The position numbers were made by a program, and so were the translations under genes. This document shows, one piece after another, positions 30,675 through 39,560 of a stretch of 62,038 nt of DNA (positions are counted from its first letter, which is position 1; each line of letters starts with the position of its first letter). Source of the DNA: an uncultured Clostridia bacterium (GTDB lineage Bacteria > Bacillota > Clostridia > Christensenellales > Aristaeellaceae); NCBI GenBank assembly GCA_934621485.1, contig CAKTUS010000005.1:1-62038 (forward strand), in the 5' to 3' direction. The notes beneath the pieces are model-generated. The model was not told the origin of the DNA and ran no database searches. It was given only the letters and a program-made list of their open reading frames with translations.

Positions 30675-32639
30675 TCACAGCTTTTCCACCGGCAGATGCA
30701 TGTGGCTATCAGCCTCGTTCCAGTTTACCAGATAGCCGGCTCCATGGGAGCAAAACACGCTGCCGGCCGAGTTTTGCACATCAGCGCCCACGTCGTAGGC
30801 AGCCTCGCCTATCACCTCATCCGGGTTATGGCACAAATCGTAGCCGTCGCTTTCCAGCTGAATGTCGCCCTTGCCATGGGTATAGGCCCGTACCTGGACG
30901 GCATAATCCATGAAGCTGCTCACCGGCCCCCGGCCGGTAAGCACGACCGTATCGCCCAGGGACCGGGGCGCATCGTAGGCGCCGCACAGGGAGGTAATAT
31001 CCGTCATGGCCCGGCCCAGGCTTTCGGCGGGCAGGGTAAGGGTAAAGCGGTAAAACGGCTCCAGCAGTACGCTTTGCGCCTTCATCAGCCCCTGACGTAT
31101 AGCCCGGTAGACCGCCTCGCGAAAATCGCCGCCTTCGGTATGTTTCAAATGCGCACGACCCGAAAGCAACGTAACCGTTACATCCGTCAGGGGCGCGCCC
31201 GTCAAAACGCCTTTATGGGTCTTTTCCAGCACATGCGTACGAATCAGGCTTTGGTAATTTGCCGCCAGCGTATCCACATGGCAGCGGCTGCCAAACCGAA
31301 CGCCGCTGCCCCGCGGACCGGGACTGAGCAGCAAGTGTGCCTCGGCGTAATGCCGCAAAGGTTCATAATGACCGCATCCCACTACCGGGGCGGCAATGGT
31401 TTCCCGGTACAATACCAGCGGCGGCAGAAAACGAATCTGCATGCCAAACCGGTTTTGCATCAGCTGGCCCAGCACCTCGGTTTGTACCGTGCCCATCACA
31501 CGCACCGTTGCGCTGCCGTGCTCCCCGTCCCAATCCACGCCCAGCATGGGATCCTCATCCTCCAGCAGGCGCAGCTTTTCCAGCAGTTGCGCGGGCGACG
31601 CGCCCTCCGGCGGCAAAACCCGCGCAGCCAGCACCGGCGTGGTATGAGCGCTTCGCGCCCCGCCGGCAATCAGGCCGTCCACCAGGCGGTCGCCGCAGCG
31701 AGGGAGGGAAAGGCCCGTAATGCCCACCACGTCCCCGGCCGCCGCCTGATTCACCAGCGTATAGCCTGCGCCCTGATAGCGGCGCAGCTGATGAACCTTT
31801 TCGGTTGCATCGTCCTGCGAAAAAGCGTCTCTGGGCCGCACAATGCCGCTATTCACCTTGACAAAGCACACACGCTCGCCGTTTTCTTCCCGGCGCACCT
31901 TGTACACCAGCGCATCCAGCCTGTCCGGCAGGTGGAAGGCAGCGGGCGGGGCCAGGCGCGAAAACGCGTTCAGCAGTTCCTCCACGCCCTGCCCGGCCAA
32001 TGCTGCACCCTGTAGCACAGGAAAGGCCAGACCCTGCCGAAACAGCCCTGCCAGGCTGTTCCAGGCCCCGGCTTCATCCGCTTTTCCGGCCAGATAAACT
32101 TCGCAGAAAGCATCGTCCAGCATGGCCAGCTTTTCCATGTCCGGCACGCCGTTCAGAACCGGCACTGTGTTTGGTGTCATCCGGCTTTCGATTTGGCGGG
32201 CAACCCGCTGCTCATCATAGGCGGGCAGGTCCGTCTTATTCACAAACAGCATCACCGGCACGCCGTTATCCCGGGCCAGCCGGAACAACGCCAGCGTGTG
32301 CCCCTGAACCCCGGCCCCGCCATCCAGCAGCAGCACCGCCATATCCAGAGCCCACAGCGCCCGCTCCGCCTCGGCGGCAAAGTCCACATGACCAGGCGTG
32401 TCAATCAGCGTAAAGCGCCTGCCATCCACCGGGAAATGGGCATGTCCCGCAAATACGGTAATCCCCCGCTCCCGCTCAATTTGGTCTGTATCCAAAGCAG
32501 TATCGCCATGGTCTACCCGCCCCAGAGCGCGGATGGCTCCCGTGCGGTATAAAAGCTGTTCCGACAGAGTGGTTTTCCCGGCGTCCACATGGGCCAGCAA
32601 TCCCACGCAAACCGGTTTTGGGGACGTATGCTCCCCCAT
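30675..32639 (-). CDS. Tet(M)-like ribosomal protection/translation-factor GTPase
   Basis: A 654-residue GTPase of the EF-G superfamily, in the branch containing tetracycline ribosomal protection proteins. G1 is LLAHVDAGKTT, G2 lies near ERERGITVFAG, G3 is LIDTPGHVDF and G4 is NKTD. Domains II-V follow, ending with GADVQNSAGSVFCSHGAGYLVNW, the typical tail of this branch. Length matches Tet(M) (about 640) rather than EF-G (about 690). The domain IV loop (GRGPVSSFMDY) differs from the classical Tet(M)/Tet(O) sequence. Chromosomal, vertically inherited homologues of this kind are common in Clostridia and often do not give resistance, so I do not call a resistance gene. The next gene upstream encodes a GyrI-like ligand-binding protein, 25 bases away. 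Confidence 0.85.
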   Translation of the reverse strand: MGEHTSPKPVCVGLLAHVDAGKTTLSEQLLYRTGAIRALGRVDHGDTALDTDQIERERGITVFAGHAHFPVDGRRFTLIDTPGHVDFAAEAERALWALDMAVLLLDGGAGVQGHTLALFRLARDNGVPVMLFVNKTDLPAYDEQRVARQIESRMTPNTVPVLNGVPDMEKLAMLDDAFCEVYLAGKADEAGAWNSLAGLFRQGLAFPVLQGAALAGQGVEELLNAFSRLAPPAAFHLPDRLDALVYKVRREENGERVCFVKVNSGIVRPRDAFSQDDATEKVHQLRRYQGAGYTLVNQAAAGDVVGITGLSLPRCGDRLVDGLIAGGARSAHTTPVLAARVLPPEGASPAQLLEKLRLLEDEDPMLGVDWDGEHGSATVRVMGTVQTEVLGQLMQNRFGMQIRFLPPLVLYRETIAAPVVGCGHYEPLRHYAEAHLLLSPGPRGSGVRFGSRCHVDTLAANYQSLIRTHVLEKTHKGVLTGAPLTDVTVTLLSGRAHLKHTEGGDFREAVYRAIRQGLMKAQSVLLEPFYRFTLTLPAESLGRAMTDITSLCGAYDAPRSLGDTVVLTGRGPVSSFMDYAVQVRAYTHGKGDIQLESDGYDLCHNPDEVIGEAAYDVGADVQNSAGSVFCSHGAGYLVNWNEADSHMHLPVEKL

Positions 32640-32664
32640 GAAAGCGCCTCCTTCTATGGCCGGA

Positions 32665-33297
32665 TTACAGGGGCCGAACGGGATGCCGAATCACGGTTTT
32701 CCACTTTTCTTTGGGCACCCGTCTGGCGTCGGACAGGTAAATTTCGTGGTGCAGCCGTTCCGACGAAAAATCGTTCTCATAGCCGTTTTGGGCAAGGAAA
32801 GCGTCCATTTGGGCAACGGTGGCCGTTTCTTCATCAAACGGGCCAACGTGCATCATCTGCACGCACAGCCCCTCGGTTACGGTCCAAAACCTTACGGCGG
32901 AAAAATCCTGCTTCTTCTTGCGCTCCGCTTCTTCCGCCGCCCAATCAAACTCCCTGCGGGTAACAAAATCCGGCAGGCGAATAACCGATATCCAGTGAAA
33001 CCCCTGCTTGCTTTCCAGGTTCACGCCCGCCACGCCGAGCTGCCACCAAAAGCCCTCCAGCGGCGGCACTACATAGTCAAAGTAGCCCTCCATCCGGCGG
33101 CCGGCTTTCGGACTCATTTTGATGGTATAGGCCATACCATACAGCAGACCCACGGCCTTTTGGTAGTCTCCCTCGGGAGCATTGGGATCGCCCTGTCCCT
33201 GCACGGCCAGATAGTTCATCGCAGGCACGGTTACCAGCTGCGGCGTGCTCTTGGGCAGATAAAACTCTTTGTACTCTTTTTTGTAGTCAAATGCCAT
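32665..33297 (-). CDS. GyrI-like small-molecule-binding domain protein
   Basis: A 210-residue soluble protein of the GyrI-like (effector-binding/SRPBCC-type) family. The opening MAFDYKKEYKEFYLPKSTPQLVTVPAMNYLAVQGQGDPN and the central GMAYTIKMSPK and GFWW segments are characteristic of stand-alone members in Bacillota. It carries no DNA-binding domain. Relatives bind cationic or lipophilic drugs, and some hydrolyse or sequester toxic compounds. It lies 25 bases upstream of the Tet(M)-like GTPase in the same direction and is probably co-transcribed. The pairing suggests a response to ribosome- or gyrase-directed compounds, but this is inference only. Confidence 0.85.
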   Translation of the reverse strand: MAFDYKKEYKEFYLPKSTPQLVTVPAMNYLAVQGQGDPNAPEGDYQKAVGLLYGMAYTIKMSPKAGRRMEGYFDYVVPPLEGFWWQLGVAGVNLESKQGFHWISVIRLPDFVTRREFDWAAEEAERKKKQDFSAVRFWTVTEGLCVQMMHVGPFDEETATVAQMDAFLAQNGYENDFSSERLHHEIYLSDARRVPKEKWKTVIRHPVRPL

Positions 33298-33360
33298 GGC
33301 TGTTTTCTCCCTTCACGGAGGCGTTTACCGCCTAGCATACACGCTGTAAGAGCCAAGCGC

Positions 33361-34533
33361 TTATTTGAACACCTGATAGATTCCGCACTTAAGGTACTGC
33401 GTTTCCGGCGCGGCAGGCAAAATGGGATGATCCCTGCCCTGGGTACGCCATTCCACCTGACGCAGGCCCACGCGAGCGTCCTTTTGCGCATCCAGCACCA
33501 TGCTCTGGAACAGATGGGGCAGCACATGCTGGCTGCACGAACAGGTCACCAAAAATCCTCCGTCGCGCACCAGCTTCATGCCCCGCAGATTGATTTCCTT
33601 GTAGCCGCGCAAAGCGCCTTCCACGGCGGAGCGGGTTTTGGTAAAGGCAGGCGGGTCCAAAATCACCACATCGAACTGCTCGTGGTTTTCCTGAGCGGCC
33701 CGGAGGTAGTCAAAGGCGTTGGCACATTCAAAGCGCACGGTGTTTTCCAGCCCGTTCAGCCGGGCGTTTTCCCGGGCGCATTGGCAGGCAAAATCGCTGA
33801 TGTCCACGCCGATAACCTCTTTGGCGCCATAGCGGCCCGCATGCAGGGCAAAGCTGCCCGTATGGGTAAAGCAGTCCAACACCCGTCCGTCCTTCACAAA
33901 GGGCGCGATAGCGGCCCGGTTTTCCTTCTGGTCCAGGAAAAAGCCGGTTTTTTGGCCTTCCTTCACATCCACCAAAAAGCGCACGCCGTTTTCCACCATT
34001 TCCACCTTGTCCGGCACCGTACCGTACAAAAGGCCGGTATGCTGTTCCAGGCCCTCCAACTCGCGTACCGGTACGTCGTTTCGCTCATAAATGCCCTGGG
34101 GGTGCATTTCCGCCACCAGCGCGTCCACAATATCCTGCTTAAAAGCCTCCATGCCCAGGCACAGCACCTGCAAAACAATCACATCGCCAAAGTAATCGGC
34201 AATTACGGCGGGCAGCTCGTCGCTCTCGGCAAAAATCAGGCGGCAGCTGTGCAAATCGGCAAACTTGCGGCGATATTCCACCGCCCGCTTCACCCGCTCG
34301 TGAATAAAGGCGCTGTTGATGGAGATATCCTTCCGGCTCAGCATGCGCAGGCTGATTTGGCTGCGCGGATTATACACCGCCATGCCCAAAAACTTGTGCC
34401 GGCTGGACAGCACACGCACCACCGCGCCGTCCTTGGCCGCTCCCTCCACATGCTCTATATCGCTGCGGAACACCCAGGGATGCCCGCCGTATACCCGTTG
34501 CTCCCGGTTTTTTTGCAGATAAATATTGGCCAT
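33361..34533 (-). CDS. Class I SAM-dependent rRNA methyltransferase, RlmI type
   Basis: A 390-residue enzyme. I chose the ATG at 34533 (MANIYLQKNREQRVYGGHPWVF) with AAGGAGG 5 bases upstream. An N-terminal PUA domain (residues 1-80) is followed by an RNA-binding linker and a Rossmann SAM domain: VLDCFTHTGSFALHAGRYGAKEVIGVDIS, then the catalytic-site motif VILDPPAFTKTRSAVEG. This is the layout of RlmI and its relatives (5-methylcytosine in 23S rRNA). It is transcribed alone from a promoter that diverges from the flavokinase-Ecf operon. Confidence 0.92.
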   Translation of the reverse strand: MANIYLQKNREQRVYGGHPWVFRSDIEHVEGAAKDGAVVRVLSSRHKFLGMAVYNPRSQISLRMLSRKDISINSAFIHERVKRAVEYRRKFADLHSCRLIFAESDELPAVIADYFGDVIVLQVLCLGMEAFKQDIVDALVAEMHPQGIYERNDVPVRELEGLEQHTGLLYGTVPDKVEMVENGVRFLVDVKEGQKTGFFLDQKENRAAIAPFVKDGRVLDCFTHTGSFALHAGRYGAKEVIGVDISDFACQCARENARLNGLENTVRFECANAFDYLRAAQENHEQFDVVILDPPAFTKTRSAVEGALRGYKEINLRGMKLVRDGGFLVTCSCSQHVLPHLFQSMVLDAQKDARVGLRQVEWRTQGRDHPILPAAPETQYLKCGIYQVFK

Positions 34534-34564
34534 AGCGTCCTCCTTGGCAAAATCTTTCTTTCGG

Positions 34565-34593
34565 ATTATACCATACAACCGCGCTTTTGACAC
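34565..34593 (-). promoter_or_regulatory. Promoter of the RlmI-type gene
   Basis: An extended -10 (TGGTATAAT, core 34565-34570) has GTGTCA (34588-34593) 17 bases upstream. Confidence 0.65.
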
Positions 34594-34613
34594 GGGTATA
34601 TCGCGACAAACAT

Positions 34614-34642
34614 TTGCCTTTCCGGGCGGTATGAAGTATAAT
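34614..34642 (+). promoter_or_regulatory. Promoter of the flavokinase-Ecf-truA operon
   Basis: TTGCCT (34614-34619) and TATAAT (34637-34642) are 17 bases apart, 78 bases before the first start codon. It diverges from the RlmI promoter 20 bases away. Confidence 0.65.
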
Positions 34643-34719
34643 GACTGACGCTTCTTCCTTTTGGTTTTCCCAGGAAGAAAGCAAAGCGATGCCGCAAACT
34701 GTCAGGAGGCCATCATCCC

Positions 34720-35136
34720 TTGTGTACTCTGTCCTTTTCCCTAACAGGCCGGGTCATGGAGGGAAAGCATCTGGGGCGTACCCTGGGCTTTCCAACCGCT
34801 AATCTGGCCTACGACCCGCAGGACCGCCGCTGGCCCAGGGAAGGCGTCTATATCGCCACCGCACAGGTAGAGGGGGACGATACGCCTTATGTGGCCATCC
34901 TGAACCAGGGCCATCACCCCACTGCGCCGGACGGCGCGCCCACCGTAGAGGCCCATTTGCTGGATTATCAGGGACCGTCTCTGTACGGCCGTCAGCTGGA
35001 ACTGACCTATCGCCGCTTTTTGCGGCCGGAAATCAGGTTTGCCTCGTTAGCGGCATTACACCGGCAGCTGGATCAGGACAAGCAGGCCGCCCGGCAATGG
35101 CAGGAAACTGAATCGTGGAAAGGAGGCCGCCCATGA
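34720..35136 (+). CDS. Stand-alone riboflavin kinase domain protein
   Basis: A 138-residue protein equal to the C-terminal flavokinase half of bifunctional RibF, phosphorylating riboflavin to FMN. Motifs: SLTGRVMEGKHLGRTLGFPTANL (the PTAN substrate/Mg site), REGVYIATAQV, and PTVEAHLLDY with the catalytic Glu, followed by LYGRQLELTYRRFLRPEIRF. The N-terminal FAD synthetase half is absent. The start is TTG with AGGAGG 10 bases upstream. Its stop overlaps the EcfA1 start as ATGA, so it is translationally coupled to the energy-coupling transporter module. All key residues seem present. It may be a true kinase or a paralogue beside a full RibF elsewhere. Confidence 0.85.
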   Translation: MCTLSFSLTGRVMEGKHLGRTLGFPTANLAYDPQDRRWPREGVYIATAQVEGDDTPYVAILNQGHHPTAPDGAPTVEAHLLDYQGPSLYGRQLELTYRRFLRPEIRFASLAALHRQLDQDKQAARQWQETESWKGGRP

Positions 35137-35999
35137 ATCATTCTCAGCCTTCCCCCATGCAAACTCAGGAGGTTTGCTATCAATATGAGGACGCTTCGCG
35201 CCAGGCGGTGGACCATGTGAGCCTGACCGTGGAGAAGGGCTCCTTTGTAGCGGTGCTTGGCCACAACGGTTCAGGCAAGAGCACCTTGGCCAAGCTGATG
35301 AACGCCCTGTTTTTGCCCACGGAGGGCAAGGTGCTGGTGTGCGGGCTGGATACCTCCGCCGAGGAGGAGGAAATCTGGAATGTGCGCCGCCACGCGGGCA
35401 TGGTGTTTCAAAACCCGGATAACCAGATTGTGGCCAACGTGGTTCGGGAGGATGTGGCCTTCGGGCTGGAAAACCTGGGCGTACCCCAGGCGGAGATGGC
35501 GTCCCGCATCGATCAGGCCCTTTCCGCCGTGAGCATGACGGATTTTGCCGGCTTTGCGCCCCATATGCTCAGCGGCGGCCAGAAGCAGCGGGTGGCCGTG
35601 GCCGGCGTTTTGGCCATGCAGCCCGAGGTGATGATTCTGGACGAAGCCACCGCCATGCTGGATCCTTCCGGCCGGGCCGACGTGCTGAGCACCGTACAAA
35701 AGCTGAACCGGGAACGGGGCATGACCGTATTGTGGATTACCCACTACATGGAGGAAGCCGCCGTGGCCGACCGGGTGGTGGTGCTGGATAAAGGCCGTAT
35801 CGCCATGGACGACACGCCGGGCAACGTATTCGGCCGGGTAGAGGAAATCCAGGCTCTGGGCCTGGATGTACCCCCCATGGCGGAACTGGCAAGCCAGCTG
35901 CGCAGCGCCGGCCTGGCATTGCCCAAAGGAATCCTGACGGTAGAGGCTATGGTAAAGGAGCTGAAAAAAGCGCTATGCCCATCCAAATCGAGCATTTAA
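35133..35999 (+). CDS. ecfA1: Energy-coupling factor transporter ATPase EcfA1
   Basis: A 288-residue ABC ATPase. The ATG at 35133 has AAAGGAGG upstream and overlaps the flavokinase stop by 4 bases (ATGA). Walker A GHNGSGKST, Q-loop VFQNPDNQIV, signature LSGGQKQRVAVAG and Walker B VMILDEATAMLDP are intact. The Q-loop and first-gene position match EcfA1 (CbiO1). With EcfA2 and EcfT it forms the shared motor for vitamin-uptake S components, which are not encoded here. The last 25 bases overlap the EcfA2 gene. Confidence 0.95.
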   Translation: MNHSQPSPMQTQEVCYQYEDASRQAVDHVSLTVEKGSFVAVLGHNGSGKSTLAKLMNALFLPTEGKVLVCGLDTSAEEEEIWNVRRHAGMVFQNPDNQIVANVVREDVAFGLENLGVPQAEMASRIDQALSAVSMTDFAGFAPHMLSGGQKQRVAVAGVLAMQPEVMILDEATAMLDPSGRADVLSTVQKLNRERGMTVLWITHYMEEAAVADRVVVLDKGRIAMDDTPGNVFGRVEEIQALGLDVPPMAELASQLRSAGLALPKGILTVEAMVKELKKALCPSKSSI

Positions 36000-36835
36000 C
36001 CCACACCTATATGCCGGGCAGCCCTTTTGCCGCCGTAGCGCTGCACGATGTGAACCTGACTATTGAGGACGGAGAACTCATCGGCCTGCTGGGGCATACC
36101 GGTTCCGGAAAAACAACGCTGGTTCAGCACCTGAACGGCCTGATTCGCCCCACAGAGGGCAAGGTGCTGGTAGACGGACTGGACCTGAGCGACAAGCACA
36201 CCAGCCTGCTGGAGGTGCGCAAGAAGGTGGGTCTGGTTTTCCAATATCCGGAGTATCAGCTATTTGAGGAAACCGTGGCCAAGGACGTGGCCTTCGGCCC
36301 CAAAAACATGGGTCTGAGCGAAGCGGAAATCGATCGCCGGGTGCGTCAGGCCATTGCCCGCGTAGGGCTGTCCTACGACGATATCAGCCAGCGTTCTCCC
36401 TTTGAGCTGTCCGGCGGGCAAATGCGCCGCGTGGCCATTGCCGGCGTGCTGGCCATGGAGCCCGGCACGCTGATTTTGGACGAGCCTACAGCCGGGCTGG
36501 ATCCTGCCGGACGCAGAAGCATTTTGCAAATGATTCGCCAGCTGCATGCGGCAGGCGGGTTAACCGTGGTCATGGTCAGCCACAGCATGGACGACATTTC
36601 CACCCTGGCCACCCGGCTGGTGGTCATGAGCCGCGGCGAACTGGTGCTTACCGGCACGCCACGGGAGGTTTTTCGGCACAGGGAGCTGCTTCAGTCCATC
36701 GGCCTGGGCGTACCCCAGGCGGCGGAGTTGGCCTACCAGCTGCGCAAACAGGGTTTTGACCTGCCGGAAGGACTGTATACTCTGGAGGAAGTGTGCGCCG
36801 CCATTCTTGCGCTGGTCGGAAAGGGGGATGCCTGA
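35975..36835 (+). CDS. ecfA2: Energy-coupling factor transporter ATPase EcfA2
   Basis: A 286-residue ABC ATPase, partner of EcfA1. Walker A GHTGSGKTT, Q-loop VFQYPEYQLF (typical of EcfA2), signature LSGGQMRRVAIAG and Walker B LILDEPTAGLDP are complete. The ATG lies 25 bases inside the EcfA1 gene, and the stop TGA shares its A with the EcfT start codon (TGATG). The tight coupling should keep subunits at equal levels. Confidence 0.95.
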   Translation: MPIQIEHLTHTYMPGSPFAAVALHDVNLTIEDGELIGLLGHTGSGKTTLVQHLNGLIRPTEGKVLVDGLDLSDKHTSLLEVRKKVGLVFQYPEYQLFEETVAKDVAFGPKNMGLSEAEIDRRVRQAIARVGLSYDDISQRSPFELSGGQMRRVAIAGVLAMEPGTLILDEPTAGLDPAGRRSILQMIRQLHAAGGLTVVMVSHSMDDISTLATRLVVMSRGELVLTGTPREVFRHRELLQSIGLGVPQAAELAYQLRKQGFDLPEGLYTLEEVCAAILALVGKGDA

Positions 36836-37641
36836 TGCTGCGCGACATAACCCTGGGCCAGTATTTGCCCGGCAACACCTTGGTTCACCGGCTGGATTCC
36901 CGAATGAAGATTCTGCTGACGGTTTTATACATCGCTCTCATTTTCTGTGTTTCTTCGCCGGTATGGTATGTAATCCCACTGGCGTATTTGCTGATTTCAG
37001 CCAGTTTGTCCGGCCTTACTCTCAAGCGGCTGCTCAAGTCTGTCAAGCCGCTGCGTTTTCTGCTTATCCTCACCTTTGTTCTGAATTTGTGCTTTTCCGG
37101 CGGCGACACCGTGTGGCTGCAATGGGGCGTTTTGAAAATATCAAAGGAAGGCTTTTTCACGGCGCTGCATTTTTGTATGCGGCTGGTGTTTTTGGTGGCA
37201 GGCACCTCCATTCTCACCCTGACCACCTCCCCCGTGGCGTTGAGCGATGGCATTGAAATGCTGCTGCGGCCGCTGAAAAAAGTGCGTTTCCCCGTGCATG
37301 AGCTGGCTATGATGATGACCATCGCCCTGCGGTTCATTCCCACCCTGATTGAGGAAGCGGACAAGATTATGAAGGCCCAAATGGCGCGTGGCGCGGATTT
37401 TGAAAGCGGTAATCTGTTCAAGCGCGCCAAGGCCATGATTCCCCTGTTGGTGCCCTTGTTTGTGAGCGCATTCCGCAGGGCCGGCGATTTGGCCATGGCC
37501 ATGGAGGCCCGCTGCTACCACGGCGATGAGGGCCGCACCCGGCTGCGGGTACTGCGCTACACCCGCAACGACCTGTGGGCGCTGCTTTTTACCGTTGGCA
37601 CGCTGGCGCTTACCATCATTGCCGGGAAGTGGACGCTATGA
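36835..37641 (+). CDS. ecfT: Energy-coupling factor transporter transmembrane protein EcfT
   Basis: A 268-residue membrane protein with about five to six helices. The ATG at 36835 (MLRDITLGQYLPGNTLVHRLDSRMKI) is the family's typical beginning. The two cytoplasmic coupling-helix motifs with A-R-G/A-R-C are visible as MARGADFESG and MEARCYHGD. EcfT connects the EcfA1A2 ATPases with interchangeable substrate-binding S proteins. Its stop overlaps the TruA start (ATGA). Confidence 0.95.
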   Translation: MLRDITLGQYLPGNTLVHRLDSRMKILLTVLYIALIFCVSSPVWYVIPLAYLLISASLSGLTLKRLLKSVKPLRFLLILTFVLNLCFSGGDTVWLQWGVLKISKEGFFTALHFCMRLVFLVAGTSILTLTTSPVALSDGIEMLLRPLKKVRFPVHELAMMMTIALRFIPTLIEEADKIMKAQMARGADFESGNLFKRAKAMIPLLVPLFVSAFRRAGDLAMAMEARCYHGDEGRTRLRVLRYTRNDLWALLFTVGTLALTIIAGKWTL

Positions 37642-38426
37642 CCGATTTGCCCCCCATCATTCGTCAAGCGCCGCCAGAGGGCAGCAGGCGAATTCTGCTA
37701 ACGATCAGCTATGACGGCACCGCCTATGCCGGCTGGCAATGGCAGGACAACGCCGTGGCCGTGCAGCAGCGGCTGGAGGAGGCCCTGGAAAAACTGATTG
37801 GCCAGTCCGTTCGGGTAACCGGCGCCAGCCGCACTGACGCAGGCGTGCATGCGCTGGGGCAACGGGCTCATTTTGACACATTCAGCCGGATTCCCGCAGA
37901 GAAATACCCTTTCGCCCTGAACACCTGTCTGCCTGCGGACATTCGCGTACTGGAAGGGAGGCAGGTTCCCGGCAGCTTTCACGCCCGTTTTGACGCAGCC
38001 GGCAAGCAATATACCTATCGAATTCACCATGCGCCTCATGCCAGCGCCCTTCTGCGCAACCTGACGGCTCACGTGCCTCAAAAGCTGGATGTGGATCGGA
38101 TGCGGCAAAGCCTGCGTTGCCTGGAGGGAACCCATGACTTCGCCGCCTTTCAAGCGGCGGGCGGCACGGCCAAAACCACCCTGCGCACCCTGTCCAGCCT
38201 TTCACTGGAGCAAAGCGGCGACGAACTAACCCTCACCGTGCGCGGCAACGCCTTTTTATACAACATGGTGCGGATCATTGCAGGAACCATGCTGGACATC
38301 GGCATGGGCCGCTTGCCCGAAAACGCTTTCCAGCGCGCTCTGGAAACGGGAAAACGCCTGGATTTAGGCGTAACCGCGCCCGCATGCGGCCTGGAATTAA
38401 CGCGTATCTTTTATCCTAATCTGTGA
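37638..38426 (+). CDS. truA: tRNA pseudouridine(38-40) synthase TruA
   Basis: A 262-residue enzyme that makes pseudouridine at positions 38-40 of the tRNA anticodon arm. The ATG at 37638 overlaps the EcfT stop by 4 bases. The active-site motif GASRTDAGVHALGQ contains the catalytic Asp. RILLTISYDGTAYAGWQWQ and the C-terminal MVRIIAGTMLDIGMG segment are typical. Location downstream of ecfA1A2T is the usual Bacillota order, in which ribosomal protein genes often follow; here they do not. Confidence 0.95.
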   Translation: MTDLPPIIRQAPPEGSRRILLTISYDGTAYAGWQWQDNAVAVQQRLEEALEKLIGQSVRVTGASRTDAGVHALGQRAHFDTFSRIPAEKYPFALNTCLPADIRVLEGRQVPGSFHARFDAAGKQYTYRIHHAPHASALLRNLTAHVPQKLDVDRMRQSLRCLEGTHDFAAFQAAGGTAKTTLRTLSSLSLEQSGDELTLTVRGNAFLYNMVRIIAGTMLDIGMGRLPENAFQRALETGKRLDLGVTAPACGLELTRIFYPNL

Positions 38427-38543
38427 ACATACTGTAACTAATGCAATACTCTAGATTTCCGGCAGGATTTCTATAGGTGCAGCGCGAAAGTAGAAAAGTG
38501 GAAGTTCAAAATTCACAGGCTCACAGAAAGCGAGTGTGTTAAG

Positions 38544-39431
38544 ATGCCAAATTATGTTCTAAGCTGCTGTTCCACCGCCGACCTTTCCCGAGAGCATTTT
38601 CAGTCGCGCGACATCCATTTCATCTGTTTTCACTACATGCTGAACGGGCAGGTATATGCGGATGATTTGGGTCAGTCCATGCCCTTCGACAAGTTTTATC
38701 AAGCCATGGCGAACGGTGCAACCACCAGCACCTCCCAGGTAAATGCGGATGAATTTGTCGATTACTTCACGCCCTTCCTGGAGCAGGGAATGGACATTCT
38801 GCACGTATGCCTGTCCAGCGGTATTTCCGGCGTTAACAACTCTGCCAACATCGCCCGGGATGAATTGCAGGCGAAGTACCCGGATCGCAAGATTTACATT
38901 GTGGACTCTCTGGGGGCTTCTTCCGGCTATGGCCTGCTGATGGACAAACTGGCCGATTTGCGCGATGAAGGAAAAAATATCGACGAAGTGCATCAGTGGG
39001 CTGAGGAAAACAAGCTGCGCTTGCATCACTGGTTCTTCTCCACCGATTTAACCTTCTATGTACGCGGCGGCCGTATTTCCAAGGCGGCCGGCTGGTTTGG
39101 CACCGTGCTGAGAATTTGCCCGCTGCTGAACATGGACGACCGGGGCCGGCTGATTCCGCGGGAAAAAATCCGCGGCAAGAGCAAGGTCATTCGCCAGATT
39201 GTAGACAAAATGAGCGAGCATGCGCAAGATGGTGAAAACTACAGCGGCAAGTGCTATATTTCCGAATCCGCCTGCATGGAGGATGCGCAGGCTGTAGCGA
39301 AGCTGGTGGAGGAACGTTTTCCCAAGCTGAACGGCAAGGTCGTTATCAACAGCATCGGCACCACCATCGGCAGCCACACCGGCCCCGGCACGGTGGCCCT
39401 GTTCTTCTGGGGCGACAAGCGGGTGCGCTAA
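38544..39431 (+). CDS. DegV family fatty-acid-binding protein
   Basis: A 295-residue two-domain DegV protein. The N-terminal part has the CSTADL start and the ATTSTSQVNADEF loop, where Thr/Ser bind the fatty acid carboxylate. The second half carries FYVRGGRISKAAGWFGTVLRICPLLNMDDRGRL and ends with IGTTIGSHTGPGTVALFFWGDKR. Family members deliver exogenous or recycled fatty acids to the FakA kinase; no fakA lies nearby. The ribosome-binding site is weak. A modest terminator hairpin follows at 39,457-39,484. Confidence 0.93.
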   Translation: MPNYVLSCCSTADLSREHFQSRDIHFICFHYMLNGQVYADDLGQSMPFDKFYQAMANGATTSTSQVNADEFVDYFTPFLEQGMDILHVCLSSGISGVNNSANIARDELQAKYPDRKIYIVDSLGASSGYGLLMDKLADLRDEGKNIDEVHQWAEENKLRLHHWFFSTDLTFYVRGGRISKAAGWFGTVLRICPLLNMDDRGRLIPREKIRGKSKVIRQIVDKMSEHAQDGENYSGKCYISESACMEDAQAVAKLVEERFPKLNGKVVINSIGTTIGSHTGPGTVALFFWGDKRVR

Positions 39432-39456
39432 CGACCTTCCTCCAATGGATAGGCTT

Positions 39457-39484
39457 GCGTTTTCTGCAAACGCTTTCTGTTTTT
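39457..39484 (+). terminator. Probable terminator after the DegV gene
   Basis: GCGTTT pairs with AAACGC across a 5-base loop, followed by TTTCTGTTTTT. The short stem makes it a moderate call. Confidence 0.5.
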
Positions 39485-39560
39485 CTAATCGTCCAGCCAA
39501 AGCTTGGCTGCATCGGGCCGTCAAAGGGTTTTGCCTGCCGGCGCAGCCCTCAGACTGTCT

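Noticed and set aside
30675..32639. Acquired tetracycline resistance gene
   Set aside because: The protein is in the right superfamily but diverges in the domain IV loop, has the composition of its neighbours and has no mobile-element context, so resistance is not supported.
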